From positions 1-64,000 of the forward strand of contig CAVSCI010000011.1 in the NCBI GenBank assembly GCA_963726365.1: DNA of 64,000 bases, given 5' to 3'. The notes under the pieces were generated by a model. That model saw only the letters and a program-made list of their open reading frames with translations. It did not search any database and had not been told where the DNA came from. The stretch is from JAABQG01 sp963726365. Lineage in GTDB: Bacteria > Pseudomonadota > Gammaproteobacteria > Burkholderiales > Burkholderiaceae_C. Positions 9,866 through 19,600 of this stretch are shown here, one piece after another (within the stretch, counting starts at the first letter, position 1; the number at the start of each line of letters is the position of its first letter). The position numbers were made by a program, and so were the translations under genes.

Positions 9866-10557
9866 TCAGGCCAGCGCGTCCAGCACGGCGGTGGACAGCG
9901 CATGCGCGCCGAACACGCCGCCCTGCATGGTGATCATCTTCAGCGCGGCCTCGTGGTTGCCGCGGTCGGTGGCGGCGGTGCAGTCCGACAGCAGCAGGCA
10001 TTCGAAGCCGCGGTCGTTGGCCTCGCGCATCGTGGTGTGCACGCACACGTCGGTGGTGATGCCGGCGAGGATCAGGTTGTCGATGCCGCGGCGTGCGCAG
10101 GATCAGCTCCAGGTCGGTCGCGCAGAAGCTGCCCTTGCCGGGCTTGTCGATCACCACCTCGCCGGGCAGCGGCGCCAGCTCGGGAATGATGTCCCAGCCC
10201 GGCTCGCCGCGCACCAGGATGCGCCCGCAGGGCCCGGCGTCGCCGATGCCCACGCCGCCGGTGCCGATCTGCTGCGAGCGCCAGCGCTTGTTGGCCGGCA
10301 GGTCGCTGCAGGTCGGGGCGGTGGCCTTCGCGCGTGTGGATCACCGTGTAGCCGGCGGCGCGCATCGCGCCCATCAGCGTCTTCAGCGGCTCGATCGGCG
10401 CGCGCGTGAGCGAGATGTCGTAGCCCATCTTGTCGACGTAGCCGCCGACGCCGCAGAAGTCGGTCTGCATGTCGATGACGATCAGCGCGGTGTTGTCGGG
10501 GCGCAGGTCGCCGTTCCACGGCCAGGCGTAGGGGTTGGCGTTGACAAAGCGTGGCAT
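9866..10557 (-). CDS. biuH: biuret hydrolase-like isochorismatase-fold amidohydrolase, frameshifted
   Basis: About 230 residues. It starts MPRFVNANPYAWPWNG, followed by IDMQTDFCG (catalytic Asp), HTREGHRPDL, RILVRGEPGWDIIPEL, DKPGKGSFCATDLE (catalytic Lys) and GITTDVCVHTTMREAND (nucleophile Cys). From memory these blocks match characterised Rhizobium biuret hydrolase closely. The reaction would be biuret + water to allophanate + ammonia, in the cytoplasm. Frame changes are needed near 10320 and 10088. The start codon lies 5 bases after the stop of the formamidase-like gene, so the two are probably translationally linked. Allophanate would pass to the hydrolase at 19601-21352. Confidence in the subfamily is good; substrate remains inferred. 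Confidence 0.75.
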
Positions 10558-10562
10558 GGCGT

Positions 10563-11614
10563 TCAGGCGGCTTTCTTCAGGGGCAGGGCGGGCAGCGCGT
10601 CGGGCACAAGCGGGTGGGCCTCGGGGCCCTTGTAGCGGCGCGTCGGCGCGGCAAAGCCGCAGCCGGTGCCGTCGGTCACCTCGACGCTTCCACGGCAGCT
10701 GGTAGCGGCCGGCGACCATGTCGTGCATGTAGGTGTAGGGGCAGTCCTGCGCGCCGCCCTGCACCGCCACGTAGCCGCGGTGGTAGAGCTGGTAGAGGTT
10801 GTTCTCCACGCCCCAGCCGCCGCGCGCCTCGCGCACCAGGTCGGGCCGCAGCTCGGCGGTGATGATCTCGTCGGGCCGGCCGCCGCCCTGCACCATGACC
10901 GTGCCGTCGAAGTTGCAGAACATGCCCTCGCCCATCGAGTCGAAGGTGCCGTCGCTGCCGCACATGCAGACACTGGCGGTGATGGCCAGGTTCTGGAAGG
11001 CGTTGGCCTGGTTGGTGATCTGCCAGGCGTGGCGGATCGGCGCGGTGTAGCCGGCGGTGCGCAGGATGATTTCCGCGCCCTTGTAGGCGGCCTCGCGCGC
11101 CATCTCGGGGAACATGCCGTCGTGGCAGATGATCAGCGACAGGCGCGAGCCGTTCGGGCCCGTCGCACACCGGCACGCCCAGGTTGCCGGGCTCCCAGGG
11201 CTCCACCGGCACCCAGGGGTGCAGCTTGCGGTAGTAGAGCTTGATGGCGCCCGGTGTCGTCGATGATCAGGCCGCTGTTGTAGGGGTTGCCGCCGGGGTT
11301 GGCCTCCATGATCGAGAAGCAGCCCCAGATGCTGTTGGCGATGCAGGCCTGCCTGAAGGCCGCCACCTCGGGGCCGTCGAGCGTGCACATGATGGCCGGG
11401 TCGGTGTGCCATGCTCAGGCCGTGCAGCGAATACTCGGGGAACACCACCAGGTCCATCGTGCCCTGGTTGCGCCGGGCCTTGGCCACCATGTCGCAGATG
11501 CGCTGCGTCTGCGCGGCCAGGTCGCGCCGGCGTCTCCACCACGGGCAGCTGCAACTGCACCAGGCCGACCACCACGCCGTGCGTCGACTTGTTCAATCCA
11601 CCCAGACCGGTCAT
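10563..11614 (-). CDS. formamidase/aliphatic amidase-like nitrilase-superfamily protein, about 5 frameshifts
   Basis: About 350 residues, closest in pattern to formamidase AmiF. The nitrilase triad is present: Glu in VVFPEYSLHG, Lys in LYYRKLHPW and Cys in LIICHDGMFPE. Other family blocks are WGCFSIMEANP, GEGMFCNFDGTVMVQGG, GWGVENNLYQLYHRGY and YTYMHDMVAGRYQLPW. It starts at ATG 11614 (MTGLGGLNKSTHG) and ends at 10563. Frame changes are needed near 11525, 11412, 11255, 11163 and 10686; the conserved blocks fall in different frames but in perfect order, which argues for sequence error. It would release ammonia from formamide or another small amide. In the operon it adds another nitrogen source to the biuret and allophanate steps. 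Confidence 0.75.
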
Positions 11615-11638
11615 CGCCTGCTCCTTGAAACTGTTGCG

Positions 11639-12566
11639 TCAACGCGTTGAAGAAAGCTCGCCGGGGCTGCCGACGACCACGCTGCCGGGCTTGCAGGTCA
11701 GCACCAGGATGACCAGCGTGAGCACGTAGGGCACGGCGTTGAACAGGTGGTAGCCCCAGCCGATGCCGACCGACTGCAGCGCCGGGCCCGATGGCACCGG
11801 CGCCGCCGAACAGCAGCGGCCGCGCCGATGCAGCGCAGCGGGCTCCAGCGCGCGAAGATCACCAGCGCCACCGCGATCAGGCCCTGGCCGCTGGAGATGC
11901 CTTCGTTCCAGCTGCCCGGGTAGAACAGCGTGAGCGAGGCACCGCCCAGGCCGGCGATGAAGCCGCCGGCCGCCGTGGCCGCGATGCGGATGCCCGAGAC
12001 CGAATAGCCCAGCGCGCGCGCGGCGTCGGCCGAGTCGCCGGCCATGCGCACCAGCAGGCCCCAGCGCGTGTTGGCAAAGGCCCAGCCACAGCCCGAACGC
12101 CAGCGCCACGCCGATCGGCACCAGCGCATTGACCTGCAAGCGCCGAGCGGCATGACCGGCGAATCGCTCCAGGCGCCCAGCGCGATGGACGGGATCTGCG
12201 GCGCCTGCGGCTGGATCAGCGGCTTGCCGAGGTAGAAGGCCAGGCCGGTGCCGAGCATCATCAGCGCGATGCCGGTGGCCACGTCGTTCACGCGCGTGCA
12301 GCGAGCACAGCAGGCCGTGCAGCGCGGCCAGCAGCGGCGCCGGCCAGCGCGCCGCACAGCACGCCGATCCAGGGCGAGCCGGTGAGGTAGGCGCCGCCGA
12401 AGGCCGCCATCGCCGACAGCACCAGCACGCCTTCGAGCCCGAGGTTGATGCGGCCGGACTTTTCGGTCAGGCATTCGCCCAGGCTCACGAACAGGAAGGG
12501 CACGCCGACGCGCAGGGCGCCCCCGACAATGCCGGCGAACACGGCGATCCATTGGTCAAGAGTCAT
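11639..12566 (-). CDS. BMP-type ABC transporter permease 2, several frameshifts
   Basis: Inner-membrane permease of about 308 residues, of the sugar/nucleoside importer family. Diagnostic blocks are FVSLGECLTEKSGRINLGLEG near the N-terminus (typical of the second BMP permease), VNDVATGIALMMLGTGLA, GLLVRMAGDSADAARALG (the coupling loop) and ATAAGGFIAGLGGA. Frame changes are needed near 12335, 12300, 12135, 12090 and 11810. Its ATG overlaps the stop of permease 1 as ATGA. Substrate unknown; context suggests a ureido compound or amide. Confidence 0.75.
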
Positions 12567-13670
12567 GCGATCTTGTCCCCCATCGCGGCCTGCGCCGGCG
12601 CGGGTCCGCCGGCGGGCGTGGCCGGCTTCAGGAAGTTGGCGAAGAAGGCGCCCCAGTCCTTGCCGCGCAGGGCTTCGCTGGCCAGGATCAGCACGAAGGC
12701 GATGCCCTGCAGCACCAGCACCGAGGCGTCGGGCAGGCCCAGGCGGCGCTGCAGCAGGCTGCCGGCGGCGCCGAAGCCGCCGAACAGGATGGCCACCGGA
12801 ATGATGCGCCAGCGGGTGGTGCCGCGCCATGAACGACACCAGGATGCCGGCATAGCCGTAGCCCGCGATGAGCGAGGCGTTGGCGCTGGTGTGCACCGCC
12901 GCCACCTCCACGGCGCCGGCCAGCCCGGCGCAGGCGCCGCCCAGCGCGCAGGCGAGCAGGATCAGGCGCGTGGCCGGCAGGCCGACCAGCTGCGCGGTGC
13001 GCGGGTTGCCGCCGACCACGCGCACGGCGAAGCCGCGCGGGCGTCCAGCGCAGCCACAGGCCCAGGCCCACGCAGGCCACGACGCCCAGGACCAGGCCCC
13101 AGTGCACGTCCGAGCCGGCAATGCCGCCGATGCGCAGGCCTTCGGCCAGGGCATGGGTGGACGGCTTGTTCAGGCTGGCCGGGTCGCGCAGCGGGCCTTC
13201 GACGAAGTGCTTGAAAAGCGCGATCGCGACGTAGGCCAGCAGCAGGCTGCTGATGGTCTCGTTGATGCCGCGGTACTGGCGCAGCCAGCCGGCCAGCGCG
13301 ATCCACAGGCCGCCCGGCCGCGGCGCCGGCCAGCGCAGACGATCGCCGTGCCCGCGAGGTTGCCGGGCAGCGGCACGGCGTAAGGCAGGGCCGCGCCGGC
13401 CAGGCCGCCGAGCACCAGCGCGCCTTCGCCGCCGATGATCACCAGGCCGGCGCGCGCGGGAATCGCCACGCACAGCGCGGTCAGCATCAGCGGCGCGGCG
13501 CGCTGCAGCGTGTTCTGCCAGGAGAACCAGTCGCCGAACGCGCCCTTGAACAGGATCAGCCAGACGTCCAGCGGGCTGACCCCGGCGAACCAGACCAGCA
13601 CCCCGAACAGCAGCAGCGCCGCCAGCATGGCGCCGGCGGGCAGTGCGATGTCGCTGAGGAGCTTGCCCAT
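12563..13670 (-). CDS. BMP-type ABC transporter permease 1, several frameshifts
   Basis: Inner-membrane permease of about 368 residues. It starts MGKLLSDIALPAGAML at 13670. It shows GLVIIGGEGALVLGGLAG, GINETISSLLLAYVAIALF and VVGGNPRTAQLVGLPATRL (coupling loop), the normal order for the first BMP-family permease. Frame changes are needed near 13330, 13040 and 12825. Its stop overlaps the start of permease 2 by 4 bp, so the two are probably made in equal amounts. Confidence 0.75.
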
Positions 13671-13699
13671 GGTCGCGTCGTCGGGTCGGCGTCAGTGCA

Positions 13700-14819
13700 T
13701 CAGATGCTGCCGACCACGCCTTCGACCAGGTAGTTCATGCCTTCGAGCGCGATGTCGGTCTGCTTGAGCGACTTGCCGGCGGGAATGACTACCTTGCCCT
13801 TGTTGTCCTTGAGCGGGCCCTTGAAGATGTCGAAGGTGCCGGCCACCATCTTGGCCTTGACCTCGTCGGCGTTCTTCTTCGCCGCGTCGGTCACCATCGG
13901 GCCGTAGGGCGACATCTTCACGTAGCCTTCCTTCAGGCCGCCGCGGATGAAGTTGGGGTGCGGCTTGCCGGTGCGGGCGGCGTCGATGACCGTCTTGTAG
14001 GCGGTGAGCCAGTTCCACTCGGCGCCGGTCAGGTAGGCATTCGGGGCCAGCTTGGCCTGGCTGGCGTGGTAGCCGCAGACCATCTTGCCGCGCTTGGCCG
14101 CGGTCTCGACCACCACCTTCGGGCCGTCCACGTGCATGGTGAACACGTCGCAGCCCTGGTCGGCCAGGCTGTTCGTGGCCTCGGCCTCCTTGACGGCCAT
14201 GGACCAGTCGCCGGTGAAGATCACGTTGCAGGTGATGCCGGGCTTGACCGAGCGCGCGCCCATCAGGAAGGCGTTGATGTTGCGCAGCACCTGCGGAATC
14301 GGCTTGGCCGCGACGAAGCCGATCTTGCCGCTCTTGCTCATGTGGCCGGCGATCACGCCGTTGAGGTACTGGCACTCGTCGATGTAGCCGAAGTAGCTGC
14401 CGGTGTTCTTCGGGTGCTTGCCCTCGGTCCACATGCCGCCGCAATGCGAGAAGCGCACCTCGGGGAACTTGGCGGCCATGGCCAGCATGTGCGGGTCGAA
14501 GTAGCCGAACGAGGTGGGGAACAGCAGCGCTGGCGCCGTCCTGCGCGATCATGCCGGTCATGGTCTTCTGCACCGCCGCGGTCTCGGGCACGTTCTCTTC
14601 CTCGACCACCTTCACGCCGGGCATCTTCTTGACCTCGGCGGCGGCCTGGGCCTGCGCCTGGTTGTAGCCGAAGTCGTCGCGCGGGCCGACGTAGATGACG
14701 CCCACGGTCAGCGGTTTCTGGGCCTGGGCCAGGGTGCTCAGGCCCCCCAGCGTGCCGGCGGCGCCGAGCGCGGCCAGGGTCTTGATGGAATCGCGGCGAT
14801 TGAGGGAATTGAGGCTCAT
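13700..14819 (-). CDS. BMP-family ABC transporter substrate-binding protein, one frameshift
   Basis: Periplasmic binding protein of about 370 residues. A Tat-like signal (NRRDSIKTLAALGAAGTLGG, cleavage near AQA) is followed by PLTVGVIYVGPRDDFGYNQ, the usual opening of BMP (basic membrane protein) family receptors for nucleosides and similar ligands. Later blocks include HCGGMWTEGKHPKNTGSYFG, GFVAAKPIPQVLRNINAF and GCDVFTMHVDGP. One frame change near 14530. It is the first gene of the BMP transport set, 42 bases after the AtzH-like gene. Homologues next to amidohydrolases often carry purine-breakdown or amide ligands; the ligand here is not known. Confidence 0.85.
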
Positions 14820-14861
14820 GGTTTTCTCCGTTCAGGGTGGGGTCAGGGGGTTAAGCAGGAT

Positions 14862-15257
14862 TCATGCAAGGGGCGGGGGCGGGGTCAACAAACTCACGTG
14901 CGCGCTCACCACGCGCCAGCCCGCCGGCACGCGCATCCAGGTCTGGCTTTGACGGCCGGTCTTGTCGCTGCCAACCCGGCGGAACTCGGTGTTGGCGGTG
15001 GCGAAGTCGCGCCCGTAGGTGGTGATCACGGTGTTGAAAAGCTCGCGCGCCAGGCCCTGCGCGGGCCGTCCTGCGCGAAAGGCGCGGATGGCGTCGTAGC
15101 CGTAGAGGTTCTCGGTCGCACCAAAACGCAGCGTCTGCGGGCTGTTCCAGAACAGCTCGTCGAGCACGGCCACGTCGTTGTCGACCAGCGCCTTCTCGTA
15201 GCGCTCGAACACGGCCGTCACTTCGGCCAGCACGTCGGGCAGGTTGATGTCGGTCAC
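14862..15257 (-). CDS. atzH: AtzH-like (DUF3225) protein
   Basis: Protein of 131 residues with an NTF2-like fold expected (FERYEKALVDNDVAVLDELF, then FGATENLYGYDAIRAFR and FATANTEFRR). It matches the DUF3225/AtzH pattern. The GTG start at 15257 overlaps the AtzE stop in GTGA, so it is translationally coupled. In the cyanuric acid pathway AtzH works after AtzE, helping convert dicarboxyurea to allophanate. Here it sits with AtzE and AtzG but without a cyanuric acid hydrolase. Intact, no frameshift. Confidence 0.8.
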   Translation of the reverse strand: MTDINLPDVLAEVTAVFERYEKALVDNDVAVLDELFWNSPQTLRFGATENLYGYDAIRAFRAGRPAQGLARELFNTVITTYGRDFATANTEFRRVGSDKTGRQSQTWMRVPAGWRVVSAHVSLLTPPPPLA

Positions 15258-16651
15258 AGAGCGGTCTCCTTGAGGCCGGCGACGCCGGCCTGTTCCAGCA
15301 CCCGGGCCGCGCGCAGCGCCAGGTCTTCGCGCCAGGGCGCGGCGATGATCTGCACGCCCACGGGCAGCCCCTGGCCGGCGTCGGGCCACAGCGGCGCGGC
15401 CACCACCGGGCAGCCGGCGAACGAGATCGGTTGCGTCAGCAGGCCGACGGCCGGGCGGCTCGGATGGCGCTGGCCGTTGATCTCCAGCCATTCGGTGCCG
15501 ATCTGCGGCGCGCACACCGGCGTGGCCGGCGCCAGCAGCAGGTCCCAGTGCCCGAACAGCGCGTTGACGCGCTCGCGGTAGATGCGGCGAAAGCGCTGGG
15601 CGCGCAGGTACCAGGCGGCGGGCTGCAGCGCCCCCGCGATGAAGCGGTCCACCGACAGGGGCTCGAAGTCGTCGGCGCGCTTGCGCAGGTCGTCCAGGTG
15701 CAGCGCGCCGCCTTCGCTGGCGCTGATGATGAAGGCCGCCGCGCGCGCCAGCGCCGCGTCCGGCCATTCGACAACGTCCACCACGCCCAGCGCCCCGGCG
15801 GCGGCCTGCACCGCTTCGCTGGGCCTCGGCGCCGGCATGCTCCAGGAAGTAGCCGCCCAGCATGCCGATGCGCAGGCCGTCGATGCCGCGCTGCAGCTGC
15901 GGCGCCGCCGGCTGGACCGCCAGCGCGTGGCAGCCCGGGTCCAGCGGGTCGGGGCCCTGCAAGGCGTCGTAGACGCGCGCCAGGTGCGCGGTCGAATCGG
16001 CGAACGGGCCGAGGTGGTCGATGCTGTGCACGAACGGATAGCTGCCGCGCCGCGACAGCCGGCCAAAGGTCGGCTTGAGCCCCCAGACGCCGCACAGCGA
16101 CGCGGGCACGCGGATCGAGCCGTTGGTGTCGGAGCCGAGCGTCACCGGCACCTGGCCCGCCGCCACGGCCGCGCCCGAGCCGCCGGACGATCCGCCGGCG
16201 ATGCGCGTCAGGTCGTGCGGGTTGTGCGTCGGCCCGTAGTGCGTGTTCTCGGTGGTGAAGCCGTAGGCGTACTCGTCCATGTTGAGCGAGCCCACCAGCA
16301 CCGCGCCGGCCGCGCGCAGGCGCTGGACCAGCACCGCGTCGGCCAGGGCCGGCGCATGCTCGCGGTTGATCTTCGAGCCCGCCAGCGTGACTTCGCCTTC
16401 GATGTCGAACAGGTTCTTCACCGCATACGGCAGCCCGGCCAGCGGCGGCAGCGCCTCGCCGAGCCTGCGGCGCCGGTCGATGTCGGCGGCCTCGCGGCGC
16501 GCGCGCGCACGTGACTGATGCGCGTGAACGCGTTGACCCGGCCGTCGGTGTCGGCGATGCGCCCGAGGCATTGCTCGAGCAGCTCGCTGGCGCTGCGCTC
16601 GCCGCGCGCCAGCGCGCCGAGCAGGTCCTGCGGCGGGTTCAGCGGCGTCAT
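15254..16651 (-). CDS. atzE: AtzE-like amidase (1-carboxybiuret hydrolase catalytic subunit), two frameshifts
   Basis: Amidase-signature enzyme of about 465 residues, GatA-like. The catalytic Ser-Ser-Lys set is visible: Lys in AVKNLFD, Ser in AGGSSGGSGAA and the nucleophile Ser in GSDTNGSIRVPASLCG. The partner AtzG gene lies directly upstream with an ATGA overlap, as in Pseudomonas sp. ADP, where AtzE and AtzG form a complex that hydrolyses 1-carboxybiuret. Frame changes are needed near 16505 and 15825. The gene is flanked by two ABC transporters. Other amidase substrates cannot be excluded, but the AtzG-AtzE-AtzH trio makes this assignment good. Confidence 0.8.
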
Positions 16652-16860
16652 GCGTCGGGCTCCACAGGGCCGAAGGGCGCCGGGCAGTACAGCTCGGCCG
16701 GCTCGTCTTCCACGCCGAGCGGCACGCCGTCCAGCAGGCCGGCCATGGCCGCCGTGCGCGCCAGGTGAGCGGCCACCCGGGCCGCGCGGGCCTCGTCCAG
16801 CGGCAGCGCCAGCGCCGCGGCGGCGGCATTCACGTAGTTCAGCACTTGGGCGGAGTCCAT
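16648..16860 (-). CDS. atzG: AtzG-like (DUF4089) small subunit
   Basis: Protein of 70 residues (MDSAQVLNYVNAAAAALALP..., later HLARTAAMAGLL), the size and helical pattern of AtzG, a GatC-like partner that stabilises AtzE. Its TGA overlaps the AtzE ATG by 4 bp. Intact. Confidence 0.8.
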   Translation of the reverse strand: MDSAQVLNYVNAAAAALALPLDEARAARVAAHLARTAAMAGLLDGVPLGVEDEPAELYCPAPFGPVEPDA

Positions 16861-16869
16861 GGGGCGTTC

Positions 16870-17692
16870 CTAGCGGCGCACTTCACGCTGGAAGATTTCG
16901 AGGCTGCGCTTCTTGGCCTGGATGAAGCCGGGCTCGGAGAGCGTCTCCACCGTGCGCGGCCGCGCGTCGCCGTAGGGCAGGATTTCGGCCACCCGGGTCG
17001 GCCGCTTGGTCAGCAGCAGCACCTGGTCGGCCAGGTACACGGCTTCCTCGAGGTCGTGCGACACCAGCAGCATGGTGGTGCCGGTCTTCATGAACACCTC
17101 CTGCAGCTTCTCGCGGATGAACAGCGTCATCTCGAAGTCCAGCGCCGAGAACGGCTCGTCGAGGAACAGCACCTCGGGGTTGTTGGCCAGCGCGCGCATG
17201 ATCGACGCCGTCTGCTGCTGGCCGCCCGACAGCTCGTAGGGGTAGCGGTGCAGGTCGAACTTCACGTCGAACGACGCCACCAGCTCGGCCATGCGGCGGT
17301 CCACCTCGGCCTTGGACTTGCCTTCGAGCTTGAGCGGGTAGGCGATGTTGTCGATGGTGCGCATCCACGGGAACATCGCCTCGCGGTAGTTCTGGAACAC
17401 GTAGCCGATCTTGGTGTCCTTGCAGGCTCTTGCCGTCGAACAGGATCTCGCCGCTGTCGATCGGCACCAGCCCGGCGATCATGTTGATCAGCGTGCTCTT
17501 GCCGCAGCCGTTGGGGCCGAACACCGAGACGATCCGGTGCTTGGGGATGTCGAGGTCGAAGTTCTCGTACAGCGGCCAGCCCGCGAAGTACTTGGTCAGC
17601 CCGCGGATCGTGATGTGCGTGCCGACCGGGCCGGGCACGAAGGCCGGCGCGGGGACGTCGGCAAACACCGGCGCGTTCAGGACGGCGTTCAT
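16870..17692 (-). CDS. NitT/TauT-type ABC transporter ATP-binding protein, one frameshift
   Basis: ATPase of about 273 residues. Walker A GPNGCGKSTLINMIAG, signature ELSGGQQQTASIMRAL, Walker B EVLFLDEPFSALD and H-loop LLVSHDLEEAV are all present. A frame change near 17425 separates Walker A from the Q-loop (VFQNYREAMFPW). The ATG at 17692 overlaps the permease stop in ATGA. It would power import with the permease and the NMT1-type binding protein upstream; this family carries nitrate, taurine, pyrimidine precursors and similar small ligands. Confidence 0.85.
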
Positions 17693-18527
17693 CTTCCACT
17701 CCAGTGCACGATCTTTCGTTCCAGCAACAGGAACAGGATGTTCAGCGCATAGCCCAGCGCGCCCGCGGCCAGGATCGAGGCGTACATGTCGCGCACGTTC
17801 ATGACCTGCTGCGAATTGATGATGCGGTTGCCCAGGCCGCTGTCGGCGCCGATGAACATCTCGGCGACGATCACGATCACCAGCGCCATCGACACCGCCG
17901 AGCGCAGGCCGACGAAGCTGGGCTGCAGGCTCTCCCAGACCAGCACGTCCTTGAAGATCTGCCAGCGCGAGGCGCCCATCACCCGGGCCGCCATCACGCG
18001 CTGCTTGCGCGCGTTGATCACGCCGTAGGCGCTGTTGAAGACCACGATGAGGAAGGCGCCGAACGCGGCGATCGCGACCTTGTTGACGTCCGAGACGCCG
18101 AAGATCATCAGGAACAGCGGGATCAGCGCCGACGACGGCGTGGAGCGGAAGAAGTCGATCAGGAACTCCACGCTGCGGTAGGCGCTTCTCGTTGCTGCCC
18201 AGCAGCACGCCCAGCGGCATGCCGACCGCCGCGGCGATCAGGAAGGCCTGCACCGTGCGCCACACCGTCACCAGGAAGTCCTTCAGCAGCGGCCCGCCCC
18301 ACAGGCCGTTGATCAGCGCGCCCAGCGCGTCCAGCGGCGGCGGCAGCAGGATGGCCTTGATGAAACCGGTGCGCACCGCCAGGTCCCACAGGATGAACAG
18401 CACGATCGGGCCGATGAACGGCAGGAAGCGCTCCAGCTGGGGCTTGCGCGCCGGCGCGGCGGGCGCGTTCGCGGCGGGTGGCGCCCAGGGCTTTGGGCGC
18501 CAGGCTGGCTGCAGGTGCGGCGTCCAT
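17689..18527 (-). CDS. NitT/TauT-type ABC transporter permease, two frameshifts
   Basis: Inner-membrane protein of about 279 residues with the normal BPD-transporter layout: FILWDLAVRTGFIKAILLPP, then TVWRTVQAFLIAAAVGMPLG, then FRSTPSSALIPLFLMIFG and the coupling loop AARVMGASRWQIFKDVLV. Frame changes are needed near 18480 and 18185. It starts at 18527, five bases after the binding-protein gene. Confidence 0.8.
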
Positions 18528-18532
18528 CGGGT

Positions 18533-19553
18533 TCAGCCCTTGTAGATCATGGTGTCGACCATCAGGCGCGAGCTGAAGATGCCCTTTTCGCTGAACAGGT
18601 CGAAGAACTTCTGGAAGTAGGCGATGTCGGCCGGCGTGAACTCGTTGTACATCGTGTAGGCCGCCAGCGGCACCTCACCGGTCAGCGCGCCTTCGATGGC
18701 GGTGTAGCCCTTGAGGAACTGGCGCGCCTCGGCGGGCTTGGTGCGAACGTAGTTCACGCCCTTGCCGTAGGCGGCGATGAACTTCTTCGCCTCCTCCGGG
18801 TGCTTCTTGATGAAGTCCGAGGTCAGCGAGGCCGAGCCGCCGAACCACGGCGCCATCGGGTCGCCCAGCACGTAGCGCGAGATGACGCCGGCCTCGAGCA
18901 CGCGCGTGGTGCCGTTCATGCGGCCGATGGTGCCGGTGGGCTCCAGCGTGTAGGCGCCGTCGATCTGGCCCGCGGCCAGCGCGGCCACGTGCTGGCCGAT
19001 CGGCAGCTCGACCACGGTGGCGCCGCTGGCGCCGCCGCGCTCCAGCACGGTCTTGGCCAGCGTGACGTTCTGGATGCCGGGGCCGGAGGCAACGCGCTTG
19101 CCCTTGAGGTCGGCCATGACCTTGGCCGGGCTGGCCACCGGCACGATCACCTCGTCGAGCACGTTCTTCACGTTGCTGGGGTTGGAGCAGAAGATCTTGA
19201 AGGTGCCGGGCTGGGCGATCTCGCCGATGGCGATGTTGGCCGAGCCGGTGCCGTTGGCGCTGCCGTCGGCACGGCCGGACAGCATGCGCCTCCATGACCT
19301 GCTGCGCGCCCGCGAACTTGAGCGCCTCGACGTCGAGCCCGGCTTCCTTGAAGTAGCCGAGCTCGATGGCCGAATAGAACGGCAGGCCGGCGGCGATGGG
19401 CCAGTAGCCGATGCGGATCTTCGGGCCGGACTGGGCGCGCACGAGGGCCGGAGCGCCCAGGAGGCCCAGCGCCGCGCTGGCGGCGCCCGCCTGCAGAAGC
19501 CTGCGGCGTGAAGCGGTGGCAACACGCTGCAATGAAGGGGTGACGGTGTTCAT
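18533..19553 (-). CDS. NMT1/NitT-type substrate-binding protein, one frameshift
   Basis: Periplasmic receptor of about 339 residues. A Tat signal (SRRRLLQAGAASAALGLLG, cleavage near RAQ) precedes IRIGYWPIAAGLPFYSAIEL and GYFKEAGLDVEALKF, the usual start of NMT1/SsuA-like binding proteins. The rest (GKRVASGPGIQNVTLAKTVL, GQHVAALAAGQIDGAYTLEP) is in another frame after a change near 19290. It is the second gene of the operon and the transporter nearest to AtzG-AtzE, so carboxybiuret-related or other ureido ligands are reasonable guesses. Confidence 0.85.
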
Positions 19554-19600
19554 GAGGTTCTCCTGCGGGGGTAGTGAAAAGGGGACAAGAAGGGGACGGC

